A stretch of 15,730 nucleotides of DNA from Chitinophagaceae bacterium UBA5175 (GCA_002413325.1 DHWT01000175.1:1-15730), one strand, 5' to 3'; positions 1 through 7,429 are shown, numbered from the stretch's first letter. The notes: generated from the letters alone by a model not told the origin. Numbers and translations are program-made.

Positions 1-2
1 TT

Positions 3-722
3 CCCACCACGGCCGGCACCGGCAGTGAAGTGGGCCGAAGCGCCATTATATCGGATGATGAAACCCATCAGAAAAAAATCCTGTTTTCTCCGAAACTCAT
101 GGCGAAGATTGTTTTTGCAGATCCGCTGCTTACCATGGAACTTCCTTCCTTTATTACGGCTGCCACAGGCATGGACGCGCTTACCCATCATATGGAGGCA
201 TTCCTGACAAATATGTTTCATCCCATGTGCGACGGCATTGCATTGCAGGGAATTTCCCTGATCCACGATTCCCTGGAAAAAGCAGTACATCATCCGGACC
301 TCGAATCAAGGAGTAAAATGCTGATTGCTTCCCTGATGGGCGCCGTGGCTTTTCAGAAGGGACTGGGCGTGGTGCATTCGCTCGCTCACCCGCTTTCATC
401 CCTGCTGGATACACACCACGGACTGGCCAATGCCGTCAATATACCTTATGGAATGGATTTTAATATAACAGGATTTGAACATAAGTTTAAATTAATCGCG
501 CGTACTTTAAACCTGAAGGAAGAATCCGGGCAGGCCGTAGTCAGTTACCTGTTTGAATTAAATGATAAAATACACATTCCGCGCAAACTGAGTGCCATCG
601 GCGTTAAACCCGAACATATCGAAACGCTGGCCGACCTGGCTATTGCGGATTTTGCGCACCCGAATAATCCCAAACCGGTCAGCCGGGCGGATTTTAAACA
701 GTTATATTTAAAAGCCCTTTAG
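3..722 (+). CDS. Iron-containing (type III) alcohol dehydrogenase, 3' part only
   Basis: This is the C-terminal part of an NAD(P)-dependent, metal-requiring alcohol dehydrogenase of the Fe-ADH family. It oxidises a primary alcohol to an aldehyde, or the reverse, in the cytoplasm. The gene runs off the left edge: the open frame starts directly with PTTAGTGSEV, the family's nucleotide-binding motif, so about the first third is missing. Metal-ligand motifs are visible: GMDALTHHMEAF (Asp and His, around nt 168-203), GVVHSLAHPL (His, around nt 369-392) and THHGLANAV (His, around nt 411-440). It ends at a TAG and the aldehyde dehydrogenase starts 25 bp later on the same strand, so the two are probably one transcript. 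Substrate cannot be told. A choline-to-betaine role like Bacillus GbsB/GbsA is one possibility, but nothing here proves it. Confidence 0.93.
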   Translation, partial: PTTAGTGSEVGRSAIISDDETHQKKILFSPKLMAKIVFADPLLTMELPSFITAATGMDALTHHMEAFLTNMFHPMCDGIALQGISLIHDSLEKAVHHPDLESRSKMLIASLMGAVAFQKGLGVVHSLAHPLSSLLDTHHGLANAVNIPYGMDFNITGFEHKFKLIARTLNLKEESGQAVVSYLFELNDKIHIPRKLSAIGVKPEHIETLADLAIADFAHPNNPKPVSRADFKQLYLKAL

Positions 723-747
723 AATAACAAAATATTTTTAACTGCCC

Positions 748-2112
748 ATGCAAATCATCAATCCGGCAACAGAGGAAATTATCTGCGAGGTCACGGAAGA
801 CAATACAAAATCGCTTGCTGCAAAATTTCAGCTATTGAAAAATGCACAAAGGGAATGGATTGCGACGGGAATGGATGTACGGGTAAAAATCATAAAGCAG
901 TTTTCAGGATATCTGGAAAACCAGGCTGAATCCCTGGCTTCCCTGTTAACCTCCGAAGTCGGGAAGCCATTACAGCAAAGCCGTAATGAAATCAACGGGG
1001 CCAGAACAAGAATCAAATGGCTGGCAGAAAATGCTGAAAAATACCTCGGTGAAGAGCTGATGACCAGGGACAATGACCTCGTGGAAAAAATTTCCTATGA
1101 ACCCCTGGGCGTTATCTGCAATATCTCCGCCTGGAATTACCCCTGGCTGGTAGGTGTGAATGTATTTGTAAGTGCCCTGCTGGCAGGAAATACCGTGATG
1201 TATAAACCGTCAGAATATGCCACGCTGACCGGCCTCGCAATTGAAAAATTATTTAAGCAGGCCGGGGTGCCTGCAGGTGTTTTTCAGGTAGCTATTGGCG
1301 CTGCCGAAGTTGGAAATGAATTACTGAAACTCCCCTTCGACGGTTATTTTTTTACGGGTTCCTATAAAACAGGGAAATACATCTATGAAAAATGCGCATC
1401 CAAAATGGTTCCCTGTCAGCTTGAAATGGGCGGTAAGGACCCGTTATATGTCGCCCGGGATATCAAAGATATTCAGTCCGTGGCTGCAGCAACCGCCGAC
1501 GGGGCATTCTATAATAACGGGCAGAGTTGCTGTTCGGTAGAACGGATTTATGTACATGAAGCCGTTTATGATGCATACATCCGTGAATTTACAAAGGAAG
1601 TGGGTTCCTGGAAAACCGGTGTACCAACAGAAGAAGGTGTTTATTTCGGTCCGCTGACCCGGAAAGCCCAGCTGGACGTGATGGAAAACCAGGTAGCGGA
1701 TGCGGTCGCAAAAGGGGCCCGCCTTTTATTGGGTGGTAAACGTATGAAAAGAAAAGGATATTATTTCGAGCCTACTATATTGGTGGATGTGACCCATGAA
1801 ATGGATGTGATGAAAGAAGAATCATTCGGCCCCATTATTGGTATCATGAAAGTCAGGGATGATGAAGAAGCCATCCGGCTCATGCAGGATACGGAATATG
1901 GTCTGACAGCTGCGGTTTATTCAGAAAATAAAGAAAGAGCTGAAAATATTTTGCATCAGATAAACGCAGGATCCGGTTACTGGAATTGCTGTGACCGTGT
2001 ATCCGCCCCCCTTCCCTGGAGCGGAAGAAAACACTCAGGATTCGGGGTTACGCTCTCCCATGCAGGTCTGCGGTCCTTTGTACGGCCTAAAGCCTGGCAC
2101 CTGCGCGGATAA
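748..2112 (+). CDS. NAD(P)-dependent aldehyde dehydrogenase
   Basis: A cytoplasmic aldehyde dehydrogenase of the ALDH superfamily, 454 residues, slightly short but complete. It oxidises an aldehyde to a carboxylate with NAD(P)+. Visible signatures are the oxyanion-hole Asn130 in AWNYPW, the cofactor-site FFTGSYKTGK (201-210), the general base Glu226 in LEMGGK, and FYNNGQSCCS, in which Cys261 fits the FxNxGQxC nucleophile. A second Cys (262) follows directly. EESFGP lies in the C-terminal half. The C-terminus (PWSGRKHSGFG, then a Pro-Lys-Ala-Trp tail) resembles a less-characterised ALDH subgroup rather than classical betaine-aldehyde dehydrogenases. Directly downstream of an Fe-ADH, it probably consumes that enzyme's aldehyde. 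The ATG at 748 is the first in frame and gives a normal N-terminus. No strong ribosome-binding site is visible. Confidence 0.95.
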   Translation: MQIINPATEEIICEVTEDNTKSLAAKFQLLKNAQREWIATGMDVRVKIIKQFSGYLENQAESLASLLTSEVGKPLQQSRNEINGARTRIKWLAENAEKYLGEELMTRDNDLVEKISYEPLGVICNISAWNYPWLVGVNVFVSALLAGNTVMYKPSEYATLTGLAIEKLFKQAGVPAGVFQVAIGAAEVGNELLKLPFDGYFFTGSYKTGKYIYEKCASKMVPCQLEMGGKDPLYVARDIKDIQSVAAATADGAFYNNGQSCCSVERIYVHEAVYDAYIREFTKEVGSWKTGVPTEEGVYFGPLTRKAQLDVMENQVADAVAKGARLLLGGKRMKRKGYYFEPTILVDVTHEMDVMKEESFGPIIGIMKVRDDEEAIRLMQDTEYGLTAAVYSENKERAENILHQINAGSGYWNCCDRVSAPLPWSGRKHSGFGVTLSHAGLRSFVRPKAWHLRG

Positions 2113-2412
2113 CCGGACAACCGGAACTTAATCCTGAAATCAGTAAAGTGGATTAAAAAAAATGGCCCTGGAGCAGGATCCTGCGAATGCTCTATCCATC
2201 GGTATAAAAAGACTTTTTTATTAAAATAATTCGATCTTGAAAATAACAGGCCGCCATATTATAAAATATAAATATCGACTCTGATTCTGACTGAAGATGA
2301 TGCTTTTACAACGCCAATACAAATTTTCCTGACAGAATTTATATTATCGGAAACAATATCCTGATAAAAAAGTCAACGCTTGAAAACAACCAGCCTGTTG
2401 CCTGCGCAACCC

Positions 2413-2545
2413 ACTAACAAAATAATCTGCCTGGTGGCTGATGACGAGCCGCCAGCGCTGGAAGTATAAAAAATATATCGAATCCATTACGCCCCTGAAG
2501 CTGAAAGGCATTTCCGGAAACGCCGTGGATGCGCTTATGTGTCGC
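2413..2545 (+). pseudogene. Relic of a LytTR-type response regulator receiver domain
   Basis: Two reading frames joined end to end recreate the start of a receiver domain of the LytR/AlgR kind. Frame one (from 2413) reads IICLVADDEPPALEV and then hits TAA at 2467-2469. It contains the acidic DDEP signature of the phosphorylation pocket. Frame two (from 2462) reads KYKKYIESITPLKLKGISGN followed by AVDAL, the pattern normally found right after that motif (helix 1, strand 2, helix 2). The frames differ by a small indel around 2464-2470. No start codon, phospho-acceptor Asp strand or LytTR DNA-binding domain is present; after about 2545 the resemblance ends. This is a dead fragment, not a working gene. 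Identification rests on pattern memory. Confidence 0.62.
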
Positions 2546-2604
2546 GTTGATTGGAAAAAGCATTCAGGCCGGAATAACAGGACAACCGTTTTTCACATAA
2601 CGCT

Positions 2605-2648
2605 ATAAAAAAAATCAACGACGGATCTTTTAAATTCATCGTTGATTT
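2605..2648 (-). terminator. Intrinsic terminator of the small secreted-protein gene
   Basis: On the minus strand an inverted repeat (AAATCAACGA at 2612-2621 pairing with TCGTTGATTT at 2639-2648, extendable inward with G-U pairs) is followed directly by a run of eight T (A at 2607-2614 on the + strand). It starts about 38 bp past the TAA of the gene at 2687-2899. This is a classic Rho-independent layout. Confidence 0.85.
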
Positions 2649-2686
2649 GGTTGCATTATGTAATGCAGGATTGAATTAATTTACAA

Positions 2687-2899
2687 TCATTTGCCGACTC
2701 CCTGTGTTTTAACTTGCGGCATGGCCATCGTATCCTGCTTTGGAATATGACTTGTATCTGCTTTTTTAACCGGTATACTATCCCTCAGGTACTGATCCGA
2801 CCGCTGGTTACCTTTTATTTTTCCCTGGTGAGGAGAAGTGGCCAAAATGGAAGAAAATAGACAGAAGCCTGCAAAAGCCGTAAATAACACTTTTTTCAT
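2687..2899 (-). CDS. Small secreted protein of unknown function
   Basis: A 70-residue protein with a clear N-terminal signal peptide: MKK, a hydrophobic stretch at about residues 4-20, and a likely cleavage after an Ala near residue 20. The mature part is short, hydrophilic and rich in Lys, Gln, Asp and Pro, with no Cys and no recognisable domain; it looks disordered. Small exported proteins of this kind are common in Bacteroidota. The gene has its own strong terminator and stands alone between a relic and the GIN-domain gene, so it is probably monocistronic. Export to the periplasm or beyond is well supported by the leader. The ATG at 2897-2899 gives the full leader. Coding status rests on the signal peptide and terminator, not on homology. 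Confidence 0.7.
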   Translation of the reverse strand: MKKVLFTAFAGFCLFSSILATSPHQGKIKGNQRSDQYLRDSIPVKKADTSHIPKQDTMAMPQVKTQGVGK

Positions 2900-3024
2900 A
2901 AAATAAATTTAAGGTTCACAAAAAATCCTACAACCCGGGGTTCAGCGATTTATTATCATGATAAAGAGATTTGCAAAAATCATATCAATACATGAGTTGA
3001 AAAAACCATGCCAGCTTTTAAATT

Positions 3025-4071
3025 TCATTTTAAAGCGATGGTCACACCACCACTGCCTGCATGGATATCTATGGGCGTACCTCCTCCATTAACAGTTCCA
3101 TTGATGGACTGTTTTTCTACGGAACCATTGAAGTTGCTCAGTCCTTCCGTTTTAATACGGCCACCGTGAATGTCCAGGTCAAGACCCTTTCCTTTCGGGA
3201 TCTGTAAACCGACGCTTCCACCTGAATTGCTCAGTTTAACATATTTACCGGTTTCTATTACTTGAATATCAATATTTCCCCCACTGGTGGAAGCCTCTAG
3301 TGTACCGCGCATGGAGGTCAGGGAAATATTTCCACCGGAAGTATGGGTTACCAGTTCGCCTGAAATTTTTTCGGCGTCGATATTGCCTCCGCTGGTATGG
3401 GCCCGTATATTCCCATCCAGGCTGCTCATTTCGATGGATCCGCCGGAAGTATTCAGTTTGATCTGGCCGGAACAACGGCTGGCTTCAATTCCGCCTCCAC
3501 TGGTTTCCAGGTCTATATCATCTTTACAATCAGAAACCGAAATGCCACCTCCGGAAGTATGACCCTGGATCTTACCTGTCAGGCCTTTTACATCCAGTCC
3601 CCCGCCACTCGTGCTAAAATGCTGTTCGCCGTTCAGGTTCGTGATACGGATACCCCCGCCGCTGGTATTGAGCTGGGTGGCGCAGTTGGTTGGCACATAG
3701 ATGCTAAAGGAAAAACTCAGGCTGCTGTTCCAGTTTCTGAAACTCTCTTTCGGTTTGGCAATGGCAGTCAGTTTATTTCCGGAAGCCGTTACGGTAAGAT
3801 CATAATCATTCGAAATAATCTTTTGCATCTCTTCCTTTGAATAAGACCCCCGATGGCCATTCTCTGTAACATATACTTCAATGCGTGCTTCAGATGGATT
3901 TACGCCGGTCACTTCAATACCCCCGCCCGAGGTTCTTGCCTCCACCTGTTTTATGGATTCGGCAGATAAGTTTTTGCTTAAATAAAGGAGGCCTTTATGG
4001 GAATCCTGTGCCTTTGCAAAAATTCCGGAAATAACGAATAGAAAACTCAGGATGACTTTCATGTTCTGCAT
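3025..4071 (-). CDS. Secreted GIN-domain/DUF4097-like beta-solenoid protein with TSGG repeats
   Basis: A 348-residue exported protein with a signal peptide ending at about AKA (residues 19-21). The core is a run of 18-residue repeats, each starting with TSGG(G/N/S). Thr falls at residues 136, 154, 172, 190, 208, 226, 244 and 262, exactly 18 apart, with a degenerate unit (NSGGS) at 282 and an isolated TSGGG at 47. Residues 50-130 form an irregular beta-rich cap. This is the pattern of the adhesin-like head-GIN/DUF4097 families of Bacteroidota, predicted to wind into a right-handed beta-helix, one turn per repeat. The biological role of such proteins is poorly known; surface or envelope structure is an inference. 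A second ATG at codon 4 also gives a good leader. Alternative: a shorter start at that Met. Confidence 0.85.
   Translation of the reverse strand: MQNMKVILSFLFVISGIFAKAQDSHKGLLYLSKNLSAESIKQVEARTSGGGIEVTGVNPSEARIEVYVTENGHRGSYSKEEMQKIISNDYDLTVTASGNKLTAIAKPKESFRNWNSSLSFSFSIYVPTNCATQLNTSGGGIRITNLNGEQHFSTSGGGLDVKGLTGKIQGHTSGGGISVSDCKDDIDLETSGGGIEASRCSGQIKLNTSGGSIEMSSLDGNIRAHTSGGNIDAEKISGELVTHTSGGNISLTSMRGTLEASTSGGNIDIQVIETGKYVKLSNSGGSVGLQIPKGKGLDLDIHGGRIKTEGLSNFNGSVEKQSINGTVNGGGTPIDIHAGSGGVTIALK
3229..3666 (-). repeat. 54-bp tandem coding repeats (eight 18-residue TSGG units)
   Basis: Eight in-frame units of about 54 bp code for the TSGG solenoid turns. On the + strand the recurring core is seen as variants of CCNCC(A/G)CTGGT or CCGGAAGT at steps of 54. 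The last unit is slightly longer. Codons vary between units, so the units are old rather than freshly duplicated. Confidence 0.85.
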
Positions 4072-4448
4072 TTTTATAGGTTTAAAATATTTATTTTATT
4101 ACTGGTGAATCTGAGTGCCTTTTGAATGTCGCCTAGTCCTGCTTCCAATAAATGCATCCGGTAATTCTCACACGGCCCTGTTTCCGCAGGTTCCCCTTCC
4201 AACCCGGTGCCAGACGGGCAAATGATTAAATATCAGATTACCGGGTTTCGCTCCGGGCATCAGACTGACCGTTTTCGATACACTACTGTCCGCTTTTATA
4301 TTATAATCCCCCAGGAAAAGACACGATATATGTTAAAATGTTGCATGGCCCCCGCCTTCCTGTTAACTTCCTGAAATAGTTGGAATTGTCTGTCCTGTTT
4401 TCCAGCGCCCATTCGTCATGGATCTTTTAACAATTAAAATCAAAAAAA
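4072..4448. other. 377-bp stretch without a gene
   Basis: No coding sequence is supported here. It separates the minus-strand GIN-domain gene from a + strand gene relic, so it should hold the GIN-domain promoter, but no clear TAnnTTTG element was found near 4071. The only structure seen is an 8-bp perfect inverted repeat at 4201-4247, listed separately. Confidence 0.6.
4201..4247. repeat. Inverted repeat AACCCGGT / ACCGGGTT
   Basis: Perfect 8-bp arms at 4201-4208 and 4240-4247 are separated by 31 bp, which themselves contain a small TGAT-N5-ATCA dyad. There is no T-run on either side, so it is not an intrinsic terminator. It could be chance, a site, or a leftover of a decayed element. Confidence 0.4.
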
Positions 4449-4661
4449 ATGAAAGCGTTCCTCTTGATCTTCCGGAGAGATTTCAAAACAGGCGGCATAC
4501 AACCTGCACCGGAGCATTTACAAAACAGGATGAAAGACTGGCAAAACCGGATGGGATCCATCGCAGCCCGGAACAAACTGGCCCATTCGGGCAACCGCCT
4601 GTCTGACGAGCGTAAAGTGGTAAAACCCGGGGCCATAGTTACAAATAGACCCCATGTTTAA
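4449..4661 (+). pseudogene. Truncated YCII-related (COG3795/DGPF-type) protein
   Basis: A 70-codon frame starting MKAFLLIFRRDF and continuing with a Pro-Glu-His-Leu-Gln, Met-Lys-Asp-Trp and Gly-Ser-Ile-Ala-Ala-Arg-Asn-Lys-Leu pattern. It ends in KVVKPGAIVTNRPHV before TAA. This matches the N-terminal half of small YCII-related proteins, which usually continue VTDGPxxE plus about 50 more residues. Here GP has become RP, and TAA stands where the family often has a GAA Glu codon. The frame stays open after that stop (LNDDIRSYL...) but soon stops resembling the family. Intact members are about 110-130 residues and form ferredoxin-like folds; their function is mostly unknown. I call it a decayed gene. 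A weak alternative is a short functional product. Confidence 0.6.
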
Positions 4662-4847
4662 CTGAACGACGATATAAGAAGTTATTTAACTATTATGCGC
4701 CGATCCTTACCTAATTGGATAAAAAAAGCGGCTTTACCCGGAAAGACCCGGAGAAAACTTTGGATTTTGGAAATTTGAAATATTGAATCTTAAAGGTCCC
4801 CTGCAATGATGTCTTGCTACCGCACAACATTCCCAAATTTTCTATGC

Positions 4848-5103
4848 TTACTTAGTATGCAGTAAGCCGGAAATTTTTTCCACCGTGACTTTTAGAATAT
4901 CACCCCCGGGCAGACCGGGCCAGGGTAAGATATGCGGTGCCTTTGGTTCCGCGGGTATCACCGGGCGCGGCACCATCCAGGTATTGATGTAGGGACGCTG
5001 GAACTTTCCCCTTGAGGTATTCCATGACGTGGTTGATGGCGGCATTCGCCTGCTCTCCGGTTAACCCGGTCTTTTCCTGTAATGACTGAATTAATCCGTT
5101 CAT
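4848..5103 (-). pseudogene. Small DUF937-like protein gene split by a frameshift
   Basis: Two overlapping minus-strand frames look like one small gene. The first starts at ATG 5101-5103 and reads MNGLIQSLQEKTGLTGEQAN, then an amphipathic helix up to about LHQYLDGAAPGDT, and drifts into unlikely sequence before TGA at 4900-4902. The second frame ends at TAA 4848-4850 and carries a sensible C-terminus, GGDILKVTVEKISGLLHTK. Small Bacteroidota proteins with an N-terminal LxxxxGLxxEQA helix pair and a C-terminal Gly-Asp-Ile-Leu...Lys-Ile-Ser-Gly-Leu helix fit both halves, so a small indel probably lies between about 4905 and 4960. The joined product would be about 84 residues. It is either a recent pseudogene, a sequencing error, or a programmed frameshift (least likely). 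Function unknown. Confidence 0.6.
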
Positions 5104-5176
5104 AAAAAAAATTTAGAATCTGAATTTAAACAAATAGCGGGACATGCATCCCATATCTCACGGAATTCCCAATGAC

Positions 5177-6442
5177 TTAATGAACCATCGTTTCCAATTT
5201 CAATACAATCACGGCATGGGTTGGTATGTACTGTTCAAAGTTTTTTTCTGTGGTCCCGGAATTTTTCTTTAGCCATAGGTCCCGTATATTATAGGTCTGC
5301 TTGTCAAAACGAATATCCAAACCGGATCGTGGATCCGTGATCGCGAAATTTTTCCAATCCAGGTTTATTTTTTTTTCGCTGGTTGTGCGGTTTAAGAAAC
5401 AAAGAGCCAGTTCCCTATTCTGTAAAGGTTTTATCCATACTTCCAGGCTGTCGGGCAGATTCATTTTAAAAGCGGAAATTCCGAGACTGTCCTGGTCCAC
5501 GGCAATCATTTCCTTATTGGTTAATATTCCGCGGGTCTGTGCCGACATGTTTCGCAAATCGTTTCCGGCGGCCAGCGGTGCTGCAAGCATACACCACAGG
5601 GAAAAATGGGATTTATCTTCCTCATAACTCATCCCGTTACCCACTTCCAGCATGTCCGGATCGTTCCAGTGATTCGGACCATTATACTGCCGGATGGATT
5701 CCTGTTTGTCCAGGATACTGATGACCGTCTGGGGCGTCCAGTCGCCCGTCGTTTTAGGAATAATGAAACTGGCTCCGATATCGCCCGTCGTGCGATATAG
5801 TTCTCCCACACCTCCGGCCCAAAGCCAGGGTGCGTGATTCCCCCACTCGCAGATACTGAAAACAATGGGTCGTCCGGTTGCCCTTAACGCAGCGCTCATC
5901 GTTTTATAGGCTTCGGGCGCATTGAGACTATCCGTATTACACCAGTCATATTTTAAAAAGTCCACACCCCAGGACGCATATAGCCTGGCATCTTCATATT
6001 CATGGCCCCGGGTGCCGGGGTAACCTGCACAGGTCCTGGATCCGGCACAATTGTAAATCCCGAATTTCAATCCCCTGGAATGCACATAATCGGCAAAAGC
6101 TTTCATACCATGGGGAAATTTTACCGGATCGGCAGCCAGGCTTCCGTTCTGATCCCGCTCCATGGCCATCCATCCGTCATCCAGAACAAAATACTGATAT
6201 CCGGCATCCCGCATGCCCGAACTGACAAAAACATCCACCATCTCCCTGAGCATGCCTTCATTTATTTTCGTTTGAAAGGTATTCCAGGTATTAAATCCCA
6301 TAGGAGGTCTGGGAGCAAGCTGGCCGGTGAGCAGGATGCCCTTTGTTTTCCCGCCTTCATTGGAAGCATGATTCTGGGAATATGCATCCAAGAAAAATAC
6401 GGGTGCCAGCAAGGAAATTAAAATGGTTTTGAGAAATTGCAT
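5177..6442 (-). CDS. Secreted alpha-galactosidase, glycoside hydrolase family 27
   Basis: A 421-residue retaining alpha-galactosidase that removes terminal alpha-1,6- or alpha-1,3-linked galactose from oligosaccharides or galactomannan. A signal peptide covers about residues 1-22. The (beta/alpha)8 barrel starts at LAPRPPMGFNTWN (42-54). The YQYFVLDDGW segment (83-92) carries the substrate-binding Asp pair. Asp166 in FLKYDWC is the nucleophile and Asp221 in RTTGDI the acid/base. Cys132, Cys138, Cys168 and Cys198 sit where disulfides are usual. NHWNDPDMLEVGN (257-269) is the conserved late barrel motif. The C-terminal beta-sandwich follows from about residue 320. Length is normal. There is no SusC/SusD or regulator beside it, so it is not part of an obvious utilisation locus. 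A long imperfect hairpin lies in its upstream region (6553-6616). Confidence 0.95.
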   Translation of the reverse strand: MQFLKTILISLLAPVFFLDAYSQNHASNEGGKTKGILLTGQLAPRPPMGFNTWNTFQTKINEGMLREMVDVFVSSGMRDAGYQYFVLDDGWMAMERDQNGSLAADPVKFPHGMKAFADYVHSRGLKFGIYNCAGSRTCAGYPGTRGHEYEDARLYASWGVDFLKYDWCNTDSLNAPEAYKTMSAALRATGRPIVFSICEWGNHAPWLWAGGVGELYRTTGDIGASFIIPKTTGDWTPQTVISILDKQESIRQYNGPNHWNDPDMLEVGNGMSYEEDKSHFSLWCMLAAPLAAGNDLRNMSAQTRGILTNKEMIAVDQDSLGISAFKMNLPDSLEVWIKPLQNRELALCFLNRTTSEKKINLDWKNFAITDPRSGLDIRFDKQTYNIRDLWLKKNSGTTEKNFEQYIPTHAVIVLKLETMVH

Positions 6443-6552
6443 GTGAGTGAAATTTTAAAGTTGAATATGGATCACCGTAAGGCTTCAGAAAATAAATATC
6501 CTCCGCCGGATTAAGATGTTAATATAAATCATTTGAACAAATCGGACAGCGC

Positions 6553-6616
6553 TGTATAAAAACCGGACATTTATCCCTATCCAGGATTTCTAGGGAACCC
6601 GGGGACGGTTTATACA
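6553..6616. repeat. Nested imperfect inverted repeat upstream of the GH27 gene
   Basis: TGTATAAAAACCG (6553-6565) pairs with CGGTTTATACA (6606-6616), leaving a 2-nt bulge. Inside lies a second dyad, CCCTA (6575-6579) with TAGGG (6591-6595). No T-run follows on the minus strand, so it does not look like an intrinsic terminator of the gene at 6660. A shorter dyad, ATTTG-AA-CAAAT (6532-6543), lies next to it on the GH27 side. Possible roles are an operator or an mRNA leader structure for the alpha-galactosidase gene. Confidence 0.5.
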
Positions 6617-6659
6617 GATTCAGGGCTGAAGGTAACAATAAGAGTCAGTGCCGGCGAGC

Positions 6660-7403
6660 TTATTCCGGATACTTTTTATCGTTGATATACTGAATGATTC
6701 CAATCAGGCTTTCTTCATTGATCTCATGATCGTGCAGGGAAAAGAATTCATCCAGCAACGCGGATTCATTCCTGAGCACGCGGCGTATCACATTTTCTCT
6801 TAAAAATAATTTCCGGAAGAAAGGATTGCCCGGATAAACTAAATAATATTCATAATCGTCCAGATATTCGTCATATTTTTTCCCTGTTGAAAAATATCCT
6901 TCATTCAAATAGGAAGCGCGTATATGTTTTGTAATTAACCTTTTATATAGGGAATACCCTTGCCCGGATTTAAGTACAGAGATCAGAAAGAATTTGGTGC
7001 TGATCCAGTGGACCTTCTCAAATGAATATATCGTACTGTTGTCCACCAGGTCAAAACGGGAAACAGAATCAATGGGATAATACCATTCCTTTCTGGACTC
7101 ATTGATAACATATACCCGGTTATTGATTTTATCATAATTGAACAAAAGCACCTGACCGGCTGCCGGAATGAGATTGTGATTCTCCAGTTCAACAGTTCCA
7201 CGGATCCATTTTTTTGACAGAAACGGGCTTCCTACATCAGCTTCTCTCTCCGTAAAAACAGGTATCAGCACAGCGACCCGGTTTTGATCTGATGGCAATT
7301 GGGACATCTCTGTCTGCTGTGCGATGGCGATTCCAAAAAAATTGGATGTACATATGGCTATGCAGCAAACCCAAATTTTCCCTATTCTCCCTTGAGCACT
7401 CAC
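6660..7403 (-). CDS. Secreted protein of unknown function
   Basis: A 247-residue protein with an N-terminal hydrophobic leader (about residues 9-28, ending near AIAQ) and then a soluble domain. Residues 58-120 read as paired beta-strands (Gly-Ser-Pro-Phe-Leu-Ser, Lys-Lys-Trp-Ile-Arg-Gly-Thr-Val-Glu, Leu-Leu-Phe-Asn-Tyr-Asp, Arg-Val-Tyr-Val). This order resembles exported Bacteroidota proteins of unknown function in which a predicted beta-barrel or beta-sandwich starts with a GSPYL...W..GxV motif. That resemblance is from memory and weak. Residues 165-247 are charged and helical, rich in Tyr, Asp and Glu. The start is GTG (7401-7403): an in-frame TGA lies just upstream, the next Met is residue 33, and only the GTG keeps the signal peptide. 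A promoter-like element sits about 27 bp upstream. Confidence 0.82.
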   Translation of the reverse strand: MSAQGRIGKIWVCCIAICTSNFFGIAIAQQTEMSQLPSDQNRVAVLIPVFTEREADVGSPFLSKKWIRGTVELENHNLIPAAGQVLLFNYDKINNRVYVINESRKEWYYPIDSVSRFDLVDNSTIYSFEKVHWISTKFFLISVLKSGQGYSLYKRLITKHIRASYLNEGYFSTGKKYDEYLDDYEYYLVYPGNPFFRKLFLRENVIRRVLRNESALLDEFFSLHDHEINEESLIGIIQYINDKKYPE

Positions 7404-7429
7404 TTTTTTAATTTTTCCTCAACCCATTA

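Larger units (their letters stand above)
2113..2686. other. 574-bp gene-poor stretch with a gene relic and a terminator
   Basis: No intact gene was found here. Low-GC sequence follows the aldehyde dehydrogenase, with a perfect 12-bp palindrome (GCAGGATCCTGC, 2173-2184) but no T-run, so no convincing terminator for the + strand operon. A response-regulator relic lies at about 2413-2545 and a minus-strand terminator at 2605-2648; both are listed separately. A 38-codon open stretch with no start codon (2301-2417) does not resemble anything I recognise. Confidence 0.7.

Noticed and set aside
2173..2184. Perfect palindrome GCAGGATCCTGC as terminator of the alcohol/aldehyde dehydrogenase pair
   Set aside because: The stem would be 6 bp with no loop, and no T-run follows directly.
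2301..2417. 38-codon open stretch before the response-regulator relic
   Set aside because: No start codon and no recognisable motif; length is not unusual for AT-rich non-coding DNA.
3229..3666. Possible CRISPR-like array with 54-bp period
   Set aside because: The units are in-frame coding repeats with no constant repeat and variable spacer structure, and no cas gene is present.
3287..3840. Open frames on the + strand opposite the TSGG repeats
   Set aside because: They are shadows of the repeated minus-strand codons, which leave stops out of other frames at a regular period.
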